This document shows, piece after piece, positions 1 to 12,174 of a stretch of DNA of 64,000 bases. Source of the DNA: Streptomyces smaragdinus (GTDB taxonomy: Bacteria > Actinomycetota > Actinomycetes > Streptomycetales > Streptomycetaceae); contig NZ_WEGJ01000026.1 in the NCBI RefSeq assembly GCF_009604385.1, positions 27,484 through 91,483 on the forward strand, written 5' to 3'. Numbering within the stretch: the first letter of the stretch is position 1; the number at the start of each line of letters is the position of its first letter. A model generated the notes under the pieces. That model saw only the letters and a list, made by a program, of their open reading frames with translations. It did no database searches and was not told the DNA's origin. Position numbers and translations under genes: made by a program.

Positions 1-517
1 CCTCGGCGGGCGACGGTACGAAGCTCGCCTCGGCGACGGGCAGCGCGTCCAGGCTCATCCCGGGGCCGGGACGGAAGGAGTACCAGGCCTCGGAGAACTT
101 CCGCGGGTCGGTGGAGACCTGACGGCCGCGCCATTCGCTGACCTTGCCGACGACGATCGTCTCGCCGGTACGGGTGTGCTGCCACTCCAGCGCCACGTGC
201 CCGCAGTCGTCGGCGAGGAGGAACTTGCGCAGCACACCGGAGCTGGCGCCGCCCAGGGTGTTGCGGTGGCCGGGCAGCATCACCGAGAAGATCAGCTTGA
301 GCAGGACGGACTTGCCGCCGCCGTTCTCCAGGAAGAGCACGCCCGCGGGAGCCGGGCGGCGCGGCGGGCCGGCCGGCTCGTCGGCGAAGAAGTCGCCCTG
401 CGCCGGTGCCGGTTCGGGCACCGGCTCGCCCACTCCGCGCAGGTCCAGCACGGTGTCGGCGTAGCGCGCACCGGCGGGCCCGATGGAGTAGAGGCGGATC
501 CGGGACAGTTCGTACAT
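1..517 (-). CDS. SMC-like ATPase, N-terminal part (JetC/MksF-like), cut by window edge
   Basis: This is the first 172 codons of a larger protein whose remainder lies left of the window. An ATG at 517 gives a start reading MYELSRIRLY. A P-loop ENGGGKS sits at about residues 64-70, preceded by a hydrophobic strand (VLFL), which is the Walker A context of SMC/RecF/RecN-type ATPases (GxNGxGKS). It is the third gene of a minus-strand set, 30 nt after the winged-helix-like gene. In Wadjet and MksBEF systems the SMC ATPase follows the kleisin and KITE subunits in this order, and a toprim nuclease (JetD) would be expected further left. The P-loop is seen; the Wadjet assignment is inferred from architecture and order only. 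Confidence 0.6.
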   Translation of the reverse strand, partial: MYELSRIRLYSIGPAGARYADTVLDLRGVGEPVPEPAPAQGDFFADEPAGPPRRPAPAGVLFLENGGGKSVLLKLIFSVMLPGHRNTLGGASSGVLRKFLLADDCGHVALEWQHTRTGETIVVGKVSEWRGRQVSTDPRKFSEAWYSFRPGPGMSLDALPVAEASFVPSPAE

Positions 518-547
518 GGCTCTCGCAGAAGGTCGGCGGGACGGCGG

Positions 548-1426
548 TCAGGCGTCGCGCTGGTCGGGGAAGAAGGGCAGGGAGGCGTCGGCGACCAGCT
601 CCAGGTCCCCGGTCTCGTCGGGCGGGAGGAGGCTGGCGGTACCGTCGCCGACGGGGACGACGCCCAGCTCGAGCAGCTCGGCCATGGCGGCGCCGCCGGC
701 CATGTCGCGGACCTGCAGCTGGTAGCGCGCGGTGGTGCGGTACGTGCCGCCGGCCTCGTCCGAGGTGCGCTGGAGGAAGCCGGAGTCGGTGAGGAAGGCG
801 ACGGCCTTGCCGATGATGCCGGTCGTCGAACCGGCCAGCCGGCGCGCGTCCTTGGTCGCGCCCGTGGCGCTGCGCCGCGCGTACACCCGCCAGGCGGCCT
901 CCAGACCGGGGGCCTCGGTCGCCGGGTCGGTGTTCTCCCCGGTGGCCTCCGCGCGCTCCTCCAGCCGGCGGCAGGCCTGGCGGACGAAGGCGTCGACGCC
1001 GTTGACGGTGATCCGGCCGATGTAGCCGTCGTCGGCGAGGTCGTCGGGGCGGGGGAAGGCCATGGCGGCGACGGCCAGATGGGCCAGGCCGTGCAGGAAC
1101 CGGTCGGCGGAGTCGGCGCCGGCCCGGCGCGCGTACTCGCCCATGCGGACGGCGAACACGGAGTCCTCGGCGGCGGTGACGGCCATCCCGGCGCGGCCCG
1201 ACACCTCCAGCACGACGAGCCCGAGGCCGGTGGCGACGGCGTCCGCCAGCCGTGCGAAGGGCGGGTCCTCGCGGTAGCGGCGCAGCAGCTCGGCGTACTC
1301 CAGGTCGCGCGACGGCAGCAGCTTGGGCTGCAGTCCGAAGGCGACGAGCCGGGCGGCGTCGGCGGTGTCGGCGGGCGTCACGGGCGCGGGCGCCGCGTCG
1401 GCCGCCGTGCTGTGCTCGCTGCTCAT
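548..1426 (-). CDS. Winged-helix (KITE/MksE/JetB-like) subunit, putative
   Basis: A 292-aa soluble protein starting with ATG at 1426. Residues about 180-265 show a likely winged-helix pattern: a helix with repeated small residues, then a 'GIIGKAVAFLTDSGFL' segment, then a strand-like 'YRTTARYQLQVRD'. It has no membrane segments or enzyme motifs. It sits 31 nt after the 525-aa gene and 30 nt before the SMC-like ATPase gene, so the three look co-transcribed. In condensin-like bacterial complexes (MukBEF, MksBEF, Wadjet) the KITE subunit bridges kleisin and SMC heads. The assignment rests on size, fold hints and neighbours; a different wHTH function is possible. Confidence 0.5.
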   Translation of the reverse strand: MSSEHSTAADAAPAPVTPADTADAARLVAFGLQPKLLPSRDLEYAELLRRYREDPPFARLADAVATGLGLVVLEVSGRAGMAVTAAEDSVFAVRMGEYARRAGADSADRFLHGLAHLAVAAMAFPRPDDLADDGYIGRITVNGVDAFVRQACRRLEERAEATGENTDPATEAPGLEAAWRVYARRSATGATKDARRLAGSTTGIIGKAVAFLTDSGFLQRTSDEAGGTYRTTARYQLQVRDMAGGAAMAELLELGVVPVGDGTASLLPPDETGDLELVADASLPFFPDQRDA

Positions 1427-1457
1427 CGGTGCTCCGTCCAGGTCGGGTTGCCGGGGG

Positions 1458-3035
1458 TCACGACGCGCCCTCCGTCCGGTCGGCGGCCATCCCGGCGGCG
1501 TCCAGCAGGGCCGTGCCGACGATGAGGTCGGCGCCGCCGAACTCGGGGTCGTCCAGCTCGGTGCCGTCGTCCACGGCGAACAGCAGCCGCTCCTCGCCCT
1601 GCCGGTACGCCGTGCCGACGGCGGGGGCGGCGGCGTGCACCGCGAGGAGGGCGACGAGGTAGGGCAGCGAGGGGTCGCGGCGGCGGGCCTCGGCGAGCAG
1701 GCCGGACAGCCGGCGCGGCGCGTCGGGCGGCAGCTCGAGGAGGTCCAGGGCGCGGGCCAGCTGCTCCTCGCTGAAGCGGCTGGCGTCGGGCGTGGCGATC
1801 AGGTCCGGCTCGGGCATCTCGGCGCCCAGGTGCTCGCGCTCGGCGGGCGGGGTGAACAGCATGTCGACCAGGTCCCCGACCCGTACGGAGTGCGGCGAGC
1901 GCAGCCCCGTACCGCGGGCGAACCAGGCGTCCGTGACCCGGACCGACCGCTCCAGCGCCAGCGGCAGCACGGGCGCGAGGAGCTGCCCGTACAGATCGAG
2001 CCCGGAGTGGGCGGCCGGGGTGGCGAACGCCTGCCGGTCCTGCTCGGCGCGGAACAGCGGGCCGGCGTCGAGCAGCCGGGACTGCAGCTGGGTGTGGCGG
2101 CGGATGCAGTCCTTGACGATGTCGACGAGCTCGGCGGCGCGCCGCTTGTGCTCGGGGTCCTCGGCCTCGTCGCGGGAGCGGCGGATGTTGGTGAGGATGG
2201 CGTTCTCGTGCCGGTAGCGGTCGGCGACGTGGTCCAGGGCCTCGCTTATCAGGTCGGGGACGGCCCGCAGCCAGTCCACCGCGCGGACGTTGCGCCGGGT
2301 GGCCTCCAGGGCGCGGCGCAGCGTCTCGGCGTACTGGACGGTGCGGTAGCGCGCCTGCTCGGCGGCGAGCTGGGCGTCGGCGAGCCTGCCCCGCTGGATC
2401 AGCACCTCGAGCTTCACCTCGGCGGCGATCTGGGCGCTGGTGACGTCGGTGTCGAGGGCGCCGACGAGAACGTTGACCGCCTCGTCGGTGGTACGGAGGT
2501 AGACCGCGCCGCCGGGGCCGGGCACCTCCTCGATCAGCTTGAAGTCGTAGTCCCGGCGCACGTACGAGCCGTCGGGCGCGAAGGTGCCGTACACCGCGCG
2601 GAAGCCGCGGTCGACGCTGCCGACGTTGATCAGATTGTCCAGCACCCAGCGGGCGACCCGCTCGTGCTCGGCCGCGGGGCGGCGCGGCGCCTGGGCGGCG
2701 GCGCGCGGCAGCAGCCGGGCGACCACCTGCTCGTGGTCGGCGCCGGTGTCGAAGTCCATCTGCAGGGTGACCAGGTCGATCGCCGCCAGCGCCAGCTCCG
2801 CCATGGCGTACCCGCCGTACTCCCCCGCGAGCATCGTCTTGCGCACGTCGAGGTCGTGCAGCGGCGCGGTGCAGGCGAGCGCGCGCAGCCGCCGGGCCAG
2901 GCCCTCGTCGGCGGCCGGGCCCGCGGCGGGCCTGGTCACGCCCGGGTGGGGCGGCCCGGTCTCGGTCGGAACGGTGGCAGGTGCAGTCACGTCGGACAGA
3001 TTAGGCGCTGCCACCGACAACGATCGAAACGGCAC
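1458..3035 (-). CDS. Kleisin-like (MksB/JetA-like) subunit, putative
   Basis: A soluble, mostly alpha-helical protein of up to 525 aa with no enzyme motif that I recognise. A helix-rich, charged middle (about residues 210-320, with many Arg/Glu heptad-like stretches) fits a kleisin or coiled-coil scaffold. It is the first of three genes ending in an SMC-like P-loop protein, matching the JetA-JetB-JetC order of Wadjet plasmid-defence loci. The start is uncertain: GTG at 3035 is used here, but GTG at 2990 (16 codons in) is equally possible, and neither has a clear ribosome site. It begins only 12 nt after the 5-oxoprolinase gene, so readthrough from that gene is likely. Confidence 0.5.
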   Translation of the reverse strand: MPFRSLSVAAPNLSDVTAPATVPTETGPPHPGVTRPAAGPAADEGLARRLRALACTAPLHDLDVRKTMLAGEYGGYAMAELALAAIDLVTLQMDFDTGADHEQVVARLLPRAAAQAPRRPAAEHERVARWVLDNLINVGSVDRGFRAVYGTFAPDGSYVRRDYDFKLIEEVPGPGGAVYLRTTDEAVNVLVGALDTDVTSAQIAAEVKLEVLIQRGRLADAQLAAEQARYRTVQYAETLRRALEATRRNVRAVDWLRAVPDLISEALDHVADRYRHENAILTNIRRSRDEAEDPEHKRRAAELVDIVKDCIRRHTQLQSRLLDAGPLFRAEQDRQAFATPAAHSGLDLYGQLLAPVLPLALERSVRVTDAWFARGTGLRSPHSVRVGDLVDMLFTPPAEREHLGAEMPEPDLIATPDASRFSEEQLARALDLLELPPDAPRRLSGLLAEARRRDPSLPYLVALLAVHAAAPAVGTAYRQGEERLLFAVDDGTELDDPEFGGADLIVGTALLDAAGMAADRTEGAS

Positions 3036-3047
3036 GGATCAGACGGC

Positions 3048-6647
<3,600 letters not shown>

Positions 6648-6680
6648 CCCGGCATTGTCGCAGCGCGGCGGGCGAGGGGT

Positions 6681-7832
6681 TCACACCTGCTCCCGCGCGG
6701 CGGGCAGCCGGGCCGTGCCGTGCGCCGCGAGGAACGCGTCCACCGCCGCCGGCCAGCCGTAGCCCTCGGCGCGGCGGCGGGCGGCCTCCCGCCGCGCCGT
6801 CGCGTCCCGGGCGAGGAGCCGCTGCACGGCGTCCGCGAACGCGGTGCCGTTGTCCGCGGCGGTGTCCCCTGCCGGGCCGACGATCGCCGGGAGCGCGGAC
6901 AGCGCGCTGGCCACCACCGGAGTGCCGCACGCCAGCGCCTCCAGGGCGGCGAGGCCGAAGGTCTCCACCGGGCCGGGCGCCAGGGCGATGTCGGCGGACG
7001 CCTGGAGGGCGGCGACCTCGGGGGCGGGCAGATGGCCGAGGAACTCCACCGGCAGCCGCGCCGCCCGCGCCCGGGCCTCCAGCCGGTCGCGCAGGGGGCC
7101 GTCGCCGGCGACGACGAGCCGGGCGCGCACTCCGCGCTGCCGGAGCTCCGCCAGCGCGTCCAGCGCCCGCCCCGGCCGCTTCTCCGGGGAGAGCCGCGAG
7201 CACATGAGCAGCAGGACGTCGTCCTCGCCCACCAGGCGTCCGCGCAGGGAGGCGCTGCGGTGCGCCGGGTGGCACCGGGTGAGGTCCACGCCGAGGGGCG
7301 CGCGCAGGATGTTGCGGGCGCCGATCCGCTCGAACTCGCGGGCCGCCCACTCGGTGGTGCACACGATCCGTTGGAAAGCGTGGGCGGAGCGCCGGTTGAG
7401 GGCGTCGGCGGCGCGTACGGCGGCGCCGCCGGGGACGCCCCAGGTGCCGAGGACGCCGTCGACGCTCTCGTGCGAGACCATCACGGCCGGTACCCGGGCG
7501 CGCCGGGCCCAGCCGCCGGTCCAGCGCAGGGTGGTGCGGTCGGAGACCTCGAGCCGGTCGGGCGCCAGCCGGTGCAGCAGCCGGGTCAGGGGGCGGCGTC
7601 CGACGAGGACGCGGTAGCCGCCGGTGCCGGGCAGCACGGGGCCGGGCAGCGTGATGACGCGGCCCTGTTCCGTCTCCCGGTCGCGGTACGCGGGGCCGGG
7701 CAGGACGAGCACCGGTTCGTGGCCGGCCGCGCGGTAGCCGGTGCCGAGTTCACGCAGGGCGGTGCGCAGTCCGCCGGAGGCGGGGGCGACGAAGTTGGCG
7801 AGGCGGACGATCCGCAGCCCGGCGGGTCTCAT
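6681..7832 (-). CDS. GT4 family glycosyltransferase
   Basis: A 383-aa GT-B fold glycosyltransferase. The N-terminal acceptor half begins LRIVRLANFVAP. The C-terminal donor half holds the strand CSRLSPEKRPGR, VAGDGP, and the GT4 E-x7-E motif ETFGLAALE that contacts the nucleotide sugar. The start ATG at 7832 overlaps the stop of the preceding gene in an ATGA, so the two transferases are translationally coupled. A tandem pair of GT4 enzymes suggests sequential sugar (often mannose) additions to a membrane lipid or secreted glycan; donor and acceptor cannot be told from sequence. It is a cytoplasmic or membrane-peripheral protein with no signal peptide. Confidence 0.88.
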   Translation of the reverse strand: MRPAGLRIVRLANFVAPASGGLRTALRELGTGYRAAGHEPVLVLPGPAYRDRETEQGRVITLPGPVLPGTGGYRVLVGRRPLTRLLHRLAPDRLEVSDRTTLRWTGGWARRARVPAVMVSHESVDGVLGTWGVPGGAAVRAADALNRRSAHAFQRIVCTTEWAAREFERIGARNILRAPLGVDLTRCHPAHRSASLRGRLVGEDDVLLLMCSRLSPEKRPGRALDALAELRQRGVRARLVVAGDGPLRDRLEARARAARLPVEFLGHLPAPEVAALQASADIALAPGPVETFGLAALEALACGTPVVASALSALPAIVGPAGDTAADNGTAFADAVQRLLARDATARREAARRRAEGYGWPAAVDAFLAAHGTARLPAAREQV

Positions 7833-8953
7833 GCGGCGACCGCCGTCCGCCGCGCGAGGACCTCCTCGTAGCAGCCGATCAGCTGGTCGCCGACGGCCTC
7901 CCAGGTACGAGCGGCCACCGCGGCCCGCCCGGCGCGGCCGAACTCCGCGCGCAGCTCCGGGGCGTCCGTCAGCCTTTGGACCGCGTCGCGTACGGCCCCG
8001 GCGTCCATCGGCGGCACCAGCAGGCCCGTCCGCTCGTGCGCGACGAGGTCGAGGGGGCCGCCGGCGGCGGGGGCGATCACCGGGACACCGGACGCCATGG
8101 CCTCCTGCACGGTCTGGCAGAACGTCTCGAACGGGCCCGTGTGCACGAACATGTCGAGGGAGGCGTAGATGCGCGCCAGTTCGTCACCGGTGCGCATGCC
8201 GAGGAAGCGGGCGCCCGGCACGCTCTCGCGCAGCGCGGGGGCGCTCGGTCCGTCACCGGCCACCACGACCCGTACGTCCGGCAGCCGCGCGGCCAGGGAC
8301 ATCAGTTCGACGTGCTTCTCGGGTGCCAGCCGGCCGACGTACCCCACGAGCGTCCCGGCGCCGCCGGCCAGGCCGCGGCGCAGCTCCTCGTCGCGGCGCG
8401 CGGGGTGGAAGCGGTGCGAGTCGACGCCGCGCGGCCACATCCGCACCCGGGGCACGCCGTGTCCGGCCAGCAGGGCCATCGCGGCGGACGACGGGGCGAG
8501 GGTGACGGCGGCGGCGGTGTGCACGGTGCGGATCCGCCGCCAGGCCAGGGCCTCTCCGGCGCCCATGTAGGTGCGGGCGTAGGAGCCCAGGTCGGTCTGG
8601 TAGACGGCGACGGAGGGGATGCCCAGCCGCGTTGCCACGGCCGCTCCCCGGGCGCCCAGGACGAACGGGCTGGCCAGGTGGACCAGTTCGGCGCGGTGGG
8701 CGCTCAGCTCCGCGGCGAGGCGCCGGCTCGGCAGGGCGAGGCGAACCTGCGGGTAACCCGGGAGGGACACGGCGGGCAGCCGCACCACCCGGCAGGGCGG
8801 CGGGGGACCCTCGCTCGCGCCCTGCGGCGCCGCGGGGGCGACGACCAGGACGTCGTGGCCGCGCCGTACGAGGTGCCGGACGGTCTGCTGGGCGCAGTGG
8901 GCCACCCCGTTGATGTCGGGGGGAAAGGACTCGGTGACGACGGCGATACGCAT
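7829..8953 (-). CDS. GT4 family glycosyltransferase, GDP-mannose mannosyltransferase-like
   Basis: A 374-aa GT-B enzyme. The start MRIAVVTESFPPDINGV is the typical glycine-rich acceptor-side loop of the MgtA/PimB-type alpha-mannosyltransferases of actinobacteria. The donor half shows VGYVGRLAPEKHVE, VAGDGP and the E-x7-E motif ETFCQTVQE. In mycobacteria and corynebacteria this subgroup transfers mannose from GDP-mannose to a glycolipid acceptor (lipomannan or glucuronosyl diacylglycerol pathways); that role is inferred here. It is the first gene of a two-gene unit with the overlapping downstream GT4 gene. No specific regulatory site was recognised in the 100 nt upstream. Confidence 0.87.
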   Translation of the reverse strand: MRIAVVTESFPPDINGVAHCAQQTVRHLVRRGHDVLVVAPAAPQGASEGPPPPCRVVRLPAVSLPGYPQVRLALPSRRLAAELSAHRAELVHLASPFVLGARGAAVATRLGIPSVAVYQTDLGSYARTYMGAGEALAWRRIRTVHTAAAVTLAPSSAAMALLAGHGVPRVRMWPRGVDSHRFHPARRDEELRRGLAGGAGTLVGYVGRLAPEKHVELMSLAARLPDVRVVVAGDGPSAPALRESVPGARFLGMRTGDELARIYASLDMFVHTGPFETFCQTVQEAMASGVPVIAPAAGGPLDLVAHERTGLLVPPMDAGAVRDAVQRLTDAPELRAEFGRAGRAAVAARTWEAVGDQLIGCYEEVLARRTAVAA

Positions 8954-9053
8954 ACCCGTGTTCTGGCCGGTCCGGTGGAGGCCGGGGCCACGGCGAGCTG
9001 ACGCCGGGGGGAACGTCCCGTGAGCAGTTGGGGCGCCTCGTCCCCAGAGGCCG

Positions 9054-10484
9054 TCACGCGTGGCGCGAGGGGCCCTCGGGGGTGATGCGGGTGCGTACCG
9101 CGGTCTGCACGCCGGCCTCCTCGGCCGGGTCGGTGGCCAGCCGGCGCAGCTGGTCCACGACCCGCGAGTCGGCGGTCTCCGCGGTACGGGCGGCCAGCTC
9201 CCGGGTGGTCTCCTCGCAGTCCCACAGGCACTCGACGGCGAAGCCGCGGCCGAACGCCGGATCGGTGGCCGCCAGCGCCGCGGCGGCCAGGCCCCGGAGC
9301 TGGGACGAGGCGGTCTCCCGGTAGATGTGACGCAGCACCGGCGCCGCGTCCCGGATGCCGAGCCGCCCGGCGCCCTCCGTCAGCGCCCACAGGGCCGTCG
9401 TGTCGGGCCCCTCCAGCCGCACCGTGCGCAGCAGCGCGGCGCGCACGGCCTCGGCGTCCCCGGCCCCGCCGCGCCGGGCGAGCATCACGCCCGCGGCCGT
9501 GCCCAGGGCGTCGGACCGGCCGACCCAGCGGCGGGCCCGGGCCACGGCCGCCGGTGAACTCATGCGACCGTACGCGGACAGCGCCGTCGCGGCGACATAG
9601 GCGGAGCCGGTGGCGGTAGCCAGCTCGATCAGGTTGAGGGCCTGCGGATCGGCGGTGGCGGCCAGATGGGCCAGCGCGGCGCCCCGGGCGCCGTCGGGTC
9701 CGCCGGCGGCGGCGGACAGCAGCTCCGGATAGTCGGTGGCGGTGCCGACGGCGGCCAGACAGCGGGCGGCGGCCGAGTGCCGCGGCCAGTCGGGGTTGTC
9801 CTCGTAGCCCTGCTGGGCCCAGCCCAGGACGGCGGTGACGCTCCAGTCGGGGCGCGGGCCGCCGGGGCGCAGCTGGCGCTGCCAGAGGGCGAAGCTGCGG
9901 CGCTCCTGGGCGCCGCGGACCCGTTCGCCCAGGACCGGGTCGTCGGCCCACAGATTCCACGGCCGGGGCTCGAAGGCCTCGGCGACGGCGGCGGCCAGGG
10001 CGCCGTCACCCTCCGGAGTCGCCGCGAAGCGCGCCAGGACGGCCGGGCCCAGTGAGCGCAGGCCCTCGTCGTCGTCGCGCACCGCGAGCTCGTCCAGGGC
10101 CCACTGCCAGGCGGCGCCGCGGGCCGCGTAGCGGCGCAGCAGCAGGAGGGCGTCGGTGCGGCCGTATCCGGCCAGATGGCCGAGGACCGACAGGGCCAGG
10201 CCGGTGCGCTGCTCGTCGGCCTCGTCCGACGCGGTGTCGTCGGCGTCGAAGAGGTGCTCCGCCACGGCGTCCAGGTCCGCGTCCAGGTCCCGCCAGAGGC
10301 GTGCGTAGTACAGGGAGCGGTTCTCCACCTGCCAGTCGCTGCGCGGGTCGTGCAGTACGCATTGCCGCAGCGCTTCGACGGCCTCCGCCCGGGGGGCGGC
10401 TAGGGCATGCAGGGTCCCGTCTCCGCGGCCCCTTTGCAGGAGCCCGAGCAGGGTGCCGCTGGGCGCTATGACTGGCTCGAACAT
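9054..10484 (-). CDS. HEAT-repeat protein of unknown function
   Basis: A 476-aa alanine-rich alpha-helical protein built of HEAT/Armadillo-like helix pairs through most of its length, e.g. 'AAVGTATDYPELLSAAAGG' and 'LAHLAATADPQALNLIELA' units. I chose the ATG at 10484 (MFEPVIAPSG) because the longer frame upstream has no family-like sequence. Such proteins act as protein-protein scaffolds; no catalytic residues are visible. It is divergent from the PAS-PP2C gene across a 295-nt intergenic region. The C-terminal repeats are regular and there is no signal peptide or membrane segment, so it should be cytosolic. Function is unknown. Confidence 0.8.
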   Translation of the reverse strand: MFEPVIAPSGTLLGLLQRGRGDGTLHALAAPRAEAVEALRQCVLHDPRSDWQVENRSLYYARLWRDLDADLDAVAEHLFDADDTASDEADEQRTGLALSVLGHLAGYGRTDALLLLRRYAARGAAWQWALDELAVRDDDEGLRSLGPAVLARFAATPEGDGALAAAVAEAFEPRPWNLWADDPVLGERVRGAQERRSFALWQRQLRPGGPRPDWSVTAVLGWAQQGYEDNPDWPRHSAAARCLAAVGTATDYPELLSAAAGGPDGARGAALAHLAATADPQALNLIELATATGSAYVAATALSAYGRMSSPAAVARARRWVGRSDALGTAAGVMLARRGGAGDAEAVRAALLRTVRLEGPDTTALWALTEGAGRLGIRDAAPVLRHIYRETASSQLRGLAAAALAATDPAFGRGFAVECLWDCEETTRELAARTAETADSRVVDQLRRLATDPAEEAGVQTAVRTRITPEGPSRHA

Positions 10485-10779
10485 GAGGTCAGCATCCGTG
10501 GTGGGGACTGGGCTGGCAACGGAATTATCCGCGAACGGACGTACCGGACACCACGTCCGGCACGTATGGGGCGTCCCGGCCGCGGCACCGGGGAAGCCTA
10601 CCTGGACCCCGGCATTCCGCGGCCACGCCGACCTCCCGAGCAGGGCCTTTGGCATATGCCTGCGGCATCATCACTCCGAGTATTGCGAAATTGCTTACAC
10701 ATCGTCGCCCTCTGTGCGACAGTCGTAGCGGCCCCTTCTCCTTACGTACCCGGCCCCGCCGGGAGGCATCGGAGCGCTC
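10485..10779. promoter_or_regulatory. Divergent intergenic region with two inverted repeats
   Basis: This 295-nt gap separates the HEAT-repeat gene (minus) from the PAS-PP2C gene (plus) and must hold both promoters. Two dyads are visible: CCGGAC (10544-10549) with GTCCGG (10555-10560), and the perfect palindrome GGCATATGCC at 10651-10660. The stretch 10680-10720 is locally less GC-rich than the surrounding DNA, which suits a promoter for the PP2C gene, but no convincing -35/-10 pair stands out. Confidence 0.4.
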
Positions 10780-12153
10780 ATGGCGTCGCATCTCTCCCCC
10801 GACCGCTCCGCGGCCGAGCCGCAGGGCAGGGACGCCGTGGACGCGCTGCTGGAGCAGCTGCGCCGGTTACGGGGCGGAGTCGACGCCGTACGCAGCGAGG
10901 CCGGTGCGGCGGAATACGGTACCGCGGATCCCGGCGCCCGCTGGCGCCGCGCGCTGTGCGACCTCGCCGACCACCAGCTGAGCGATCTGGACGCCCAGAT
11001 AGGGCAGCTGCGCGGGGACCGCCCCGCACCGCCGCAAAGGCCCGTGGAGTCCCTGCTGACCCGGGTCGGCAGCGCCGAGTGGGATCTGCTGACCGACCGC
11101 ATCGACTGGTCCGGGGAGCTCCTCGGCATCTTCGGCCGGACCGCCGCCCAGGGCCCCCTGTCGCTGGACGAACTGCCGTCCGCCATAGCCCCCGCCGACC
11201 AGGACCGGCTCACCGCCCTGGTGACCGCCTGCCTCGTCGACGGCCGTACGATCGACGGCGAGTTCCTGGTCGTACGCCCCGACGGCACCGAGCGCACGGT
11301 GCACATGGTGGGCGAGCCGGTGCTCGACGCCGACGGCGCCACCGCCTCCGTCTGGGCCGTGCTGCGCGACGTGAGCGAACTGCGCCGCAGCCAGCGGGCG
11401 GTGGGCGAGACCCGCGACGCGATCGGCGCCCACGGGCGGCACACGCGGACGGAGCACCGGCTCGCGGCCGAGCTGCGCGACGCCGTCCTGCCCCCGTGGC
11501 GCGGCCCGCTGCGCTTCCCGCACGGCGCCCCGGCCGGCCTGGACCTGGCCGCGCACTACGTCCCCGCCCCCGGCGACAGCGCCGTGCGCGGCGACTTCTA
11601 CGACGCGCTCCAACTGCCCGACGGCGGCACGCTGCTCAGCGTCGGCGGCCTCGCCGGCCACGGCATGGCCGTCCCCTCGGGGCTGGCGATGCTGCTCGGC
11701 GCCCTGCGCGGCATGGCGCTGACCGGGACGGACCCGGCCGGCCTCCTGGGCTGGCTGAACCGGCTGCTGGAGACCGCCGCCCAGCCCCTCCTGGGCACCG
11801 CGCTGTGCTGCCGCTGGGACCCGCCCACGCGCACGCTGACCTGGGCGCAGGCCGGCCATCCGCCGCCGCTGCTCCTGCGCGCCGGCGAGGGCCGCGCCCT
11901 GGACCGCCCGGACGGGGAGGTGCTGGGCGCCGGGGCGCAGTCGGCGTACACCCAGGCGCGCCACCGGCTGCGCACCGGCGACGTGCTCGTCCTGCACACC
12001 GCGGGACCGGCCGCCCCGCTCGACCCGCAGCTGCTCGCGCCGGCGGTGGCGGCCGCCGCCGGGGACGACGCGCAGGCCGCCCTGGGCGTGCTGACGGACG
12101 TCGCCTCGGACGCACCGGGGACGTGTCTGCTCCTCGCGCGCGTCACGGACTGA
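10780..12153 (+). CDS. PAS domain - PP2C (SpoIIE/RsbU-type) protein, probably catalytically degenerate
   Basis: A 457-aa protein with a short helical N-terminus, a PAS-like domain at about residues 90-205 (ending VWAVLRDVSELRRSQ, a usual PAS-linker sequence), and a C-terminal RsbU/SpoIIE-type PP2C phosphatase fold at about 225-455. In this family, phosphatases act on anti-sigma antagonists. The first metal motif, GDFYD (271-275), is intact. The DVxGHG motif, however, reads GGLAGHG with Gly at 290 where the metal-binding Asp should be, and the late TDG motif reads TAG with Ala at 408. Activity is therefore doubtful; it may act as a binding or regulatory pseudophosphatase. ATG at 10780 has GGAG 5-6 nt upstream. 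Confidence 0.82.
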   Translation: MASHLSPDRSAAEPQGRDAVDALLEQLRRLRGGVDAVRSEAGAAEYGTADPGARWRRALCDLADHQLSDLDAQIGQLRGDRPAPPQRPVESLLTRVGSAEWDLLTDRIDWSGELLGIFGRTAAQGPLSLDELPSAIAPADQDRLTALVTACLVDGRTIDGEFLVVRPDGTERTVHMVGEPVLDADGATASVWAVLRDVSELRRSQRAVGETRDAIGAHGRHTRTEHRLAAELRDAVLPPWRGPLRFPHGAPAGLDLAAHYVPAPGDSAVRGDFYDALQLPDGGTLLSVGGLAGHGMAVPSGLAMLLGALRGMALTGTDPAGLLGWLNRLLETAAQPLLGTALCCRWDPPTRTLTWAQAGHPPPLLLRAGEGRALDRPDGEVLGAGAQSAYTQARHRLRTGDVLVLHTAGPAAPLDPQLLAPAVAAAAGDDAQAALGVLTDVASDAPGTCLLLARVTD

Positions 12154-12159
12154 GGGCGC

Positions 12160-12174
12160 CGGGCCCCCGGCCCG
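12160..12174. terminator. Short hairpin between convergent genes
   Basis: CGGGCC, three-base loop, GGCCCG in the 21-nt gap between the convergent PP2C-like and NsdA-like genes. Only 6 bp of stem and no T-run, as usual for high-GC actinobacterial terminators. Confidence 0.35.
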
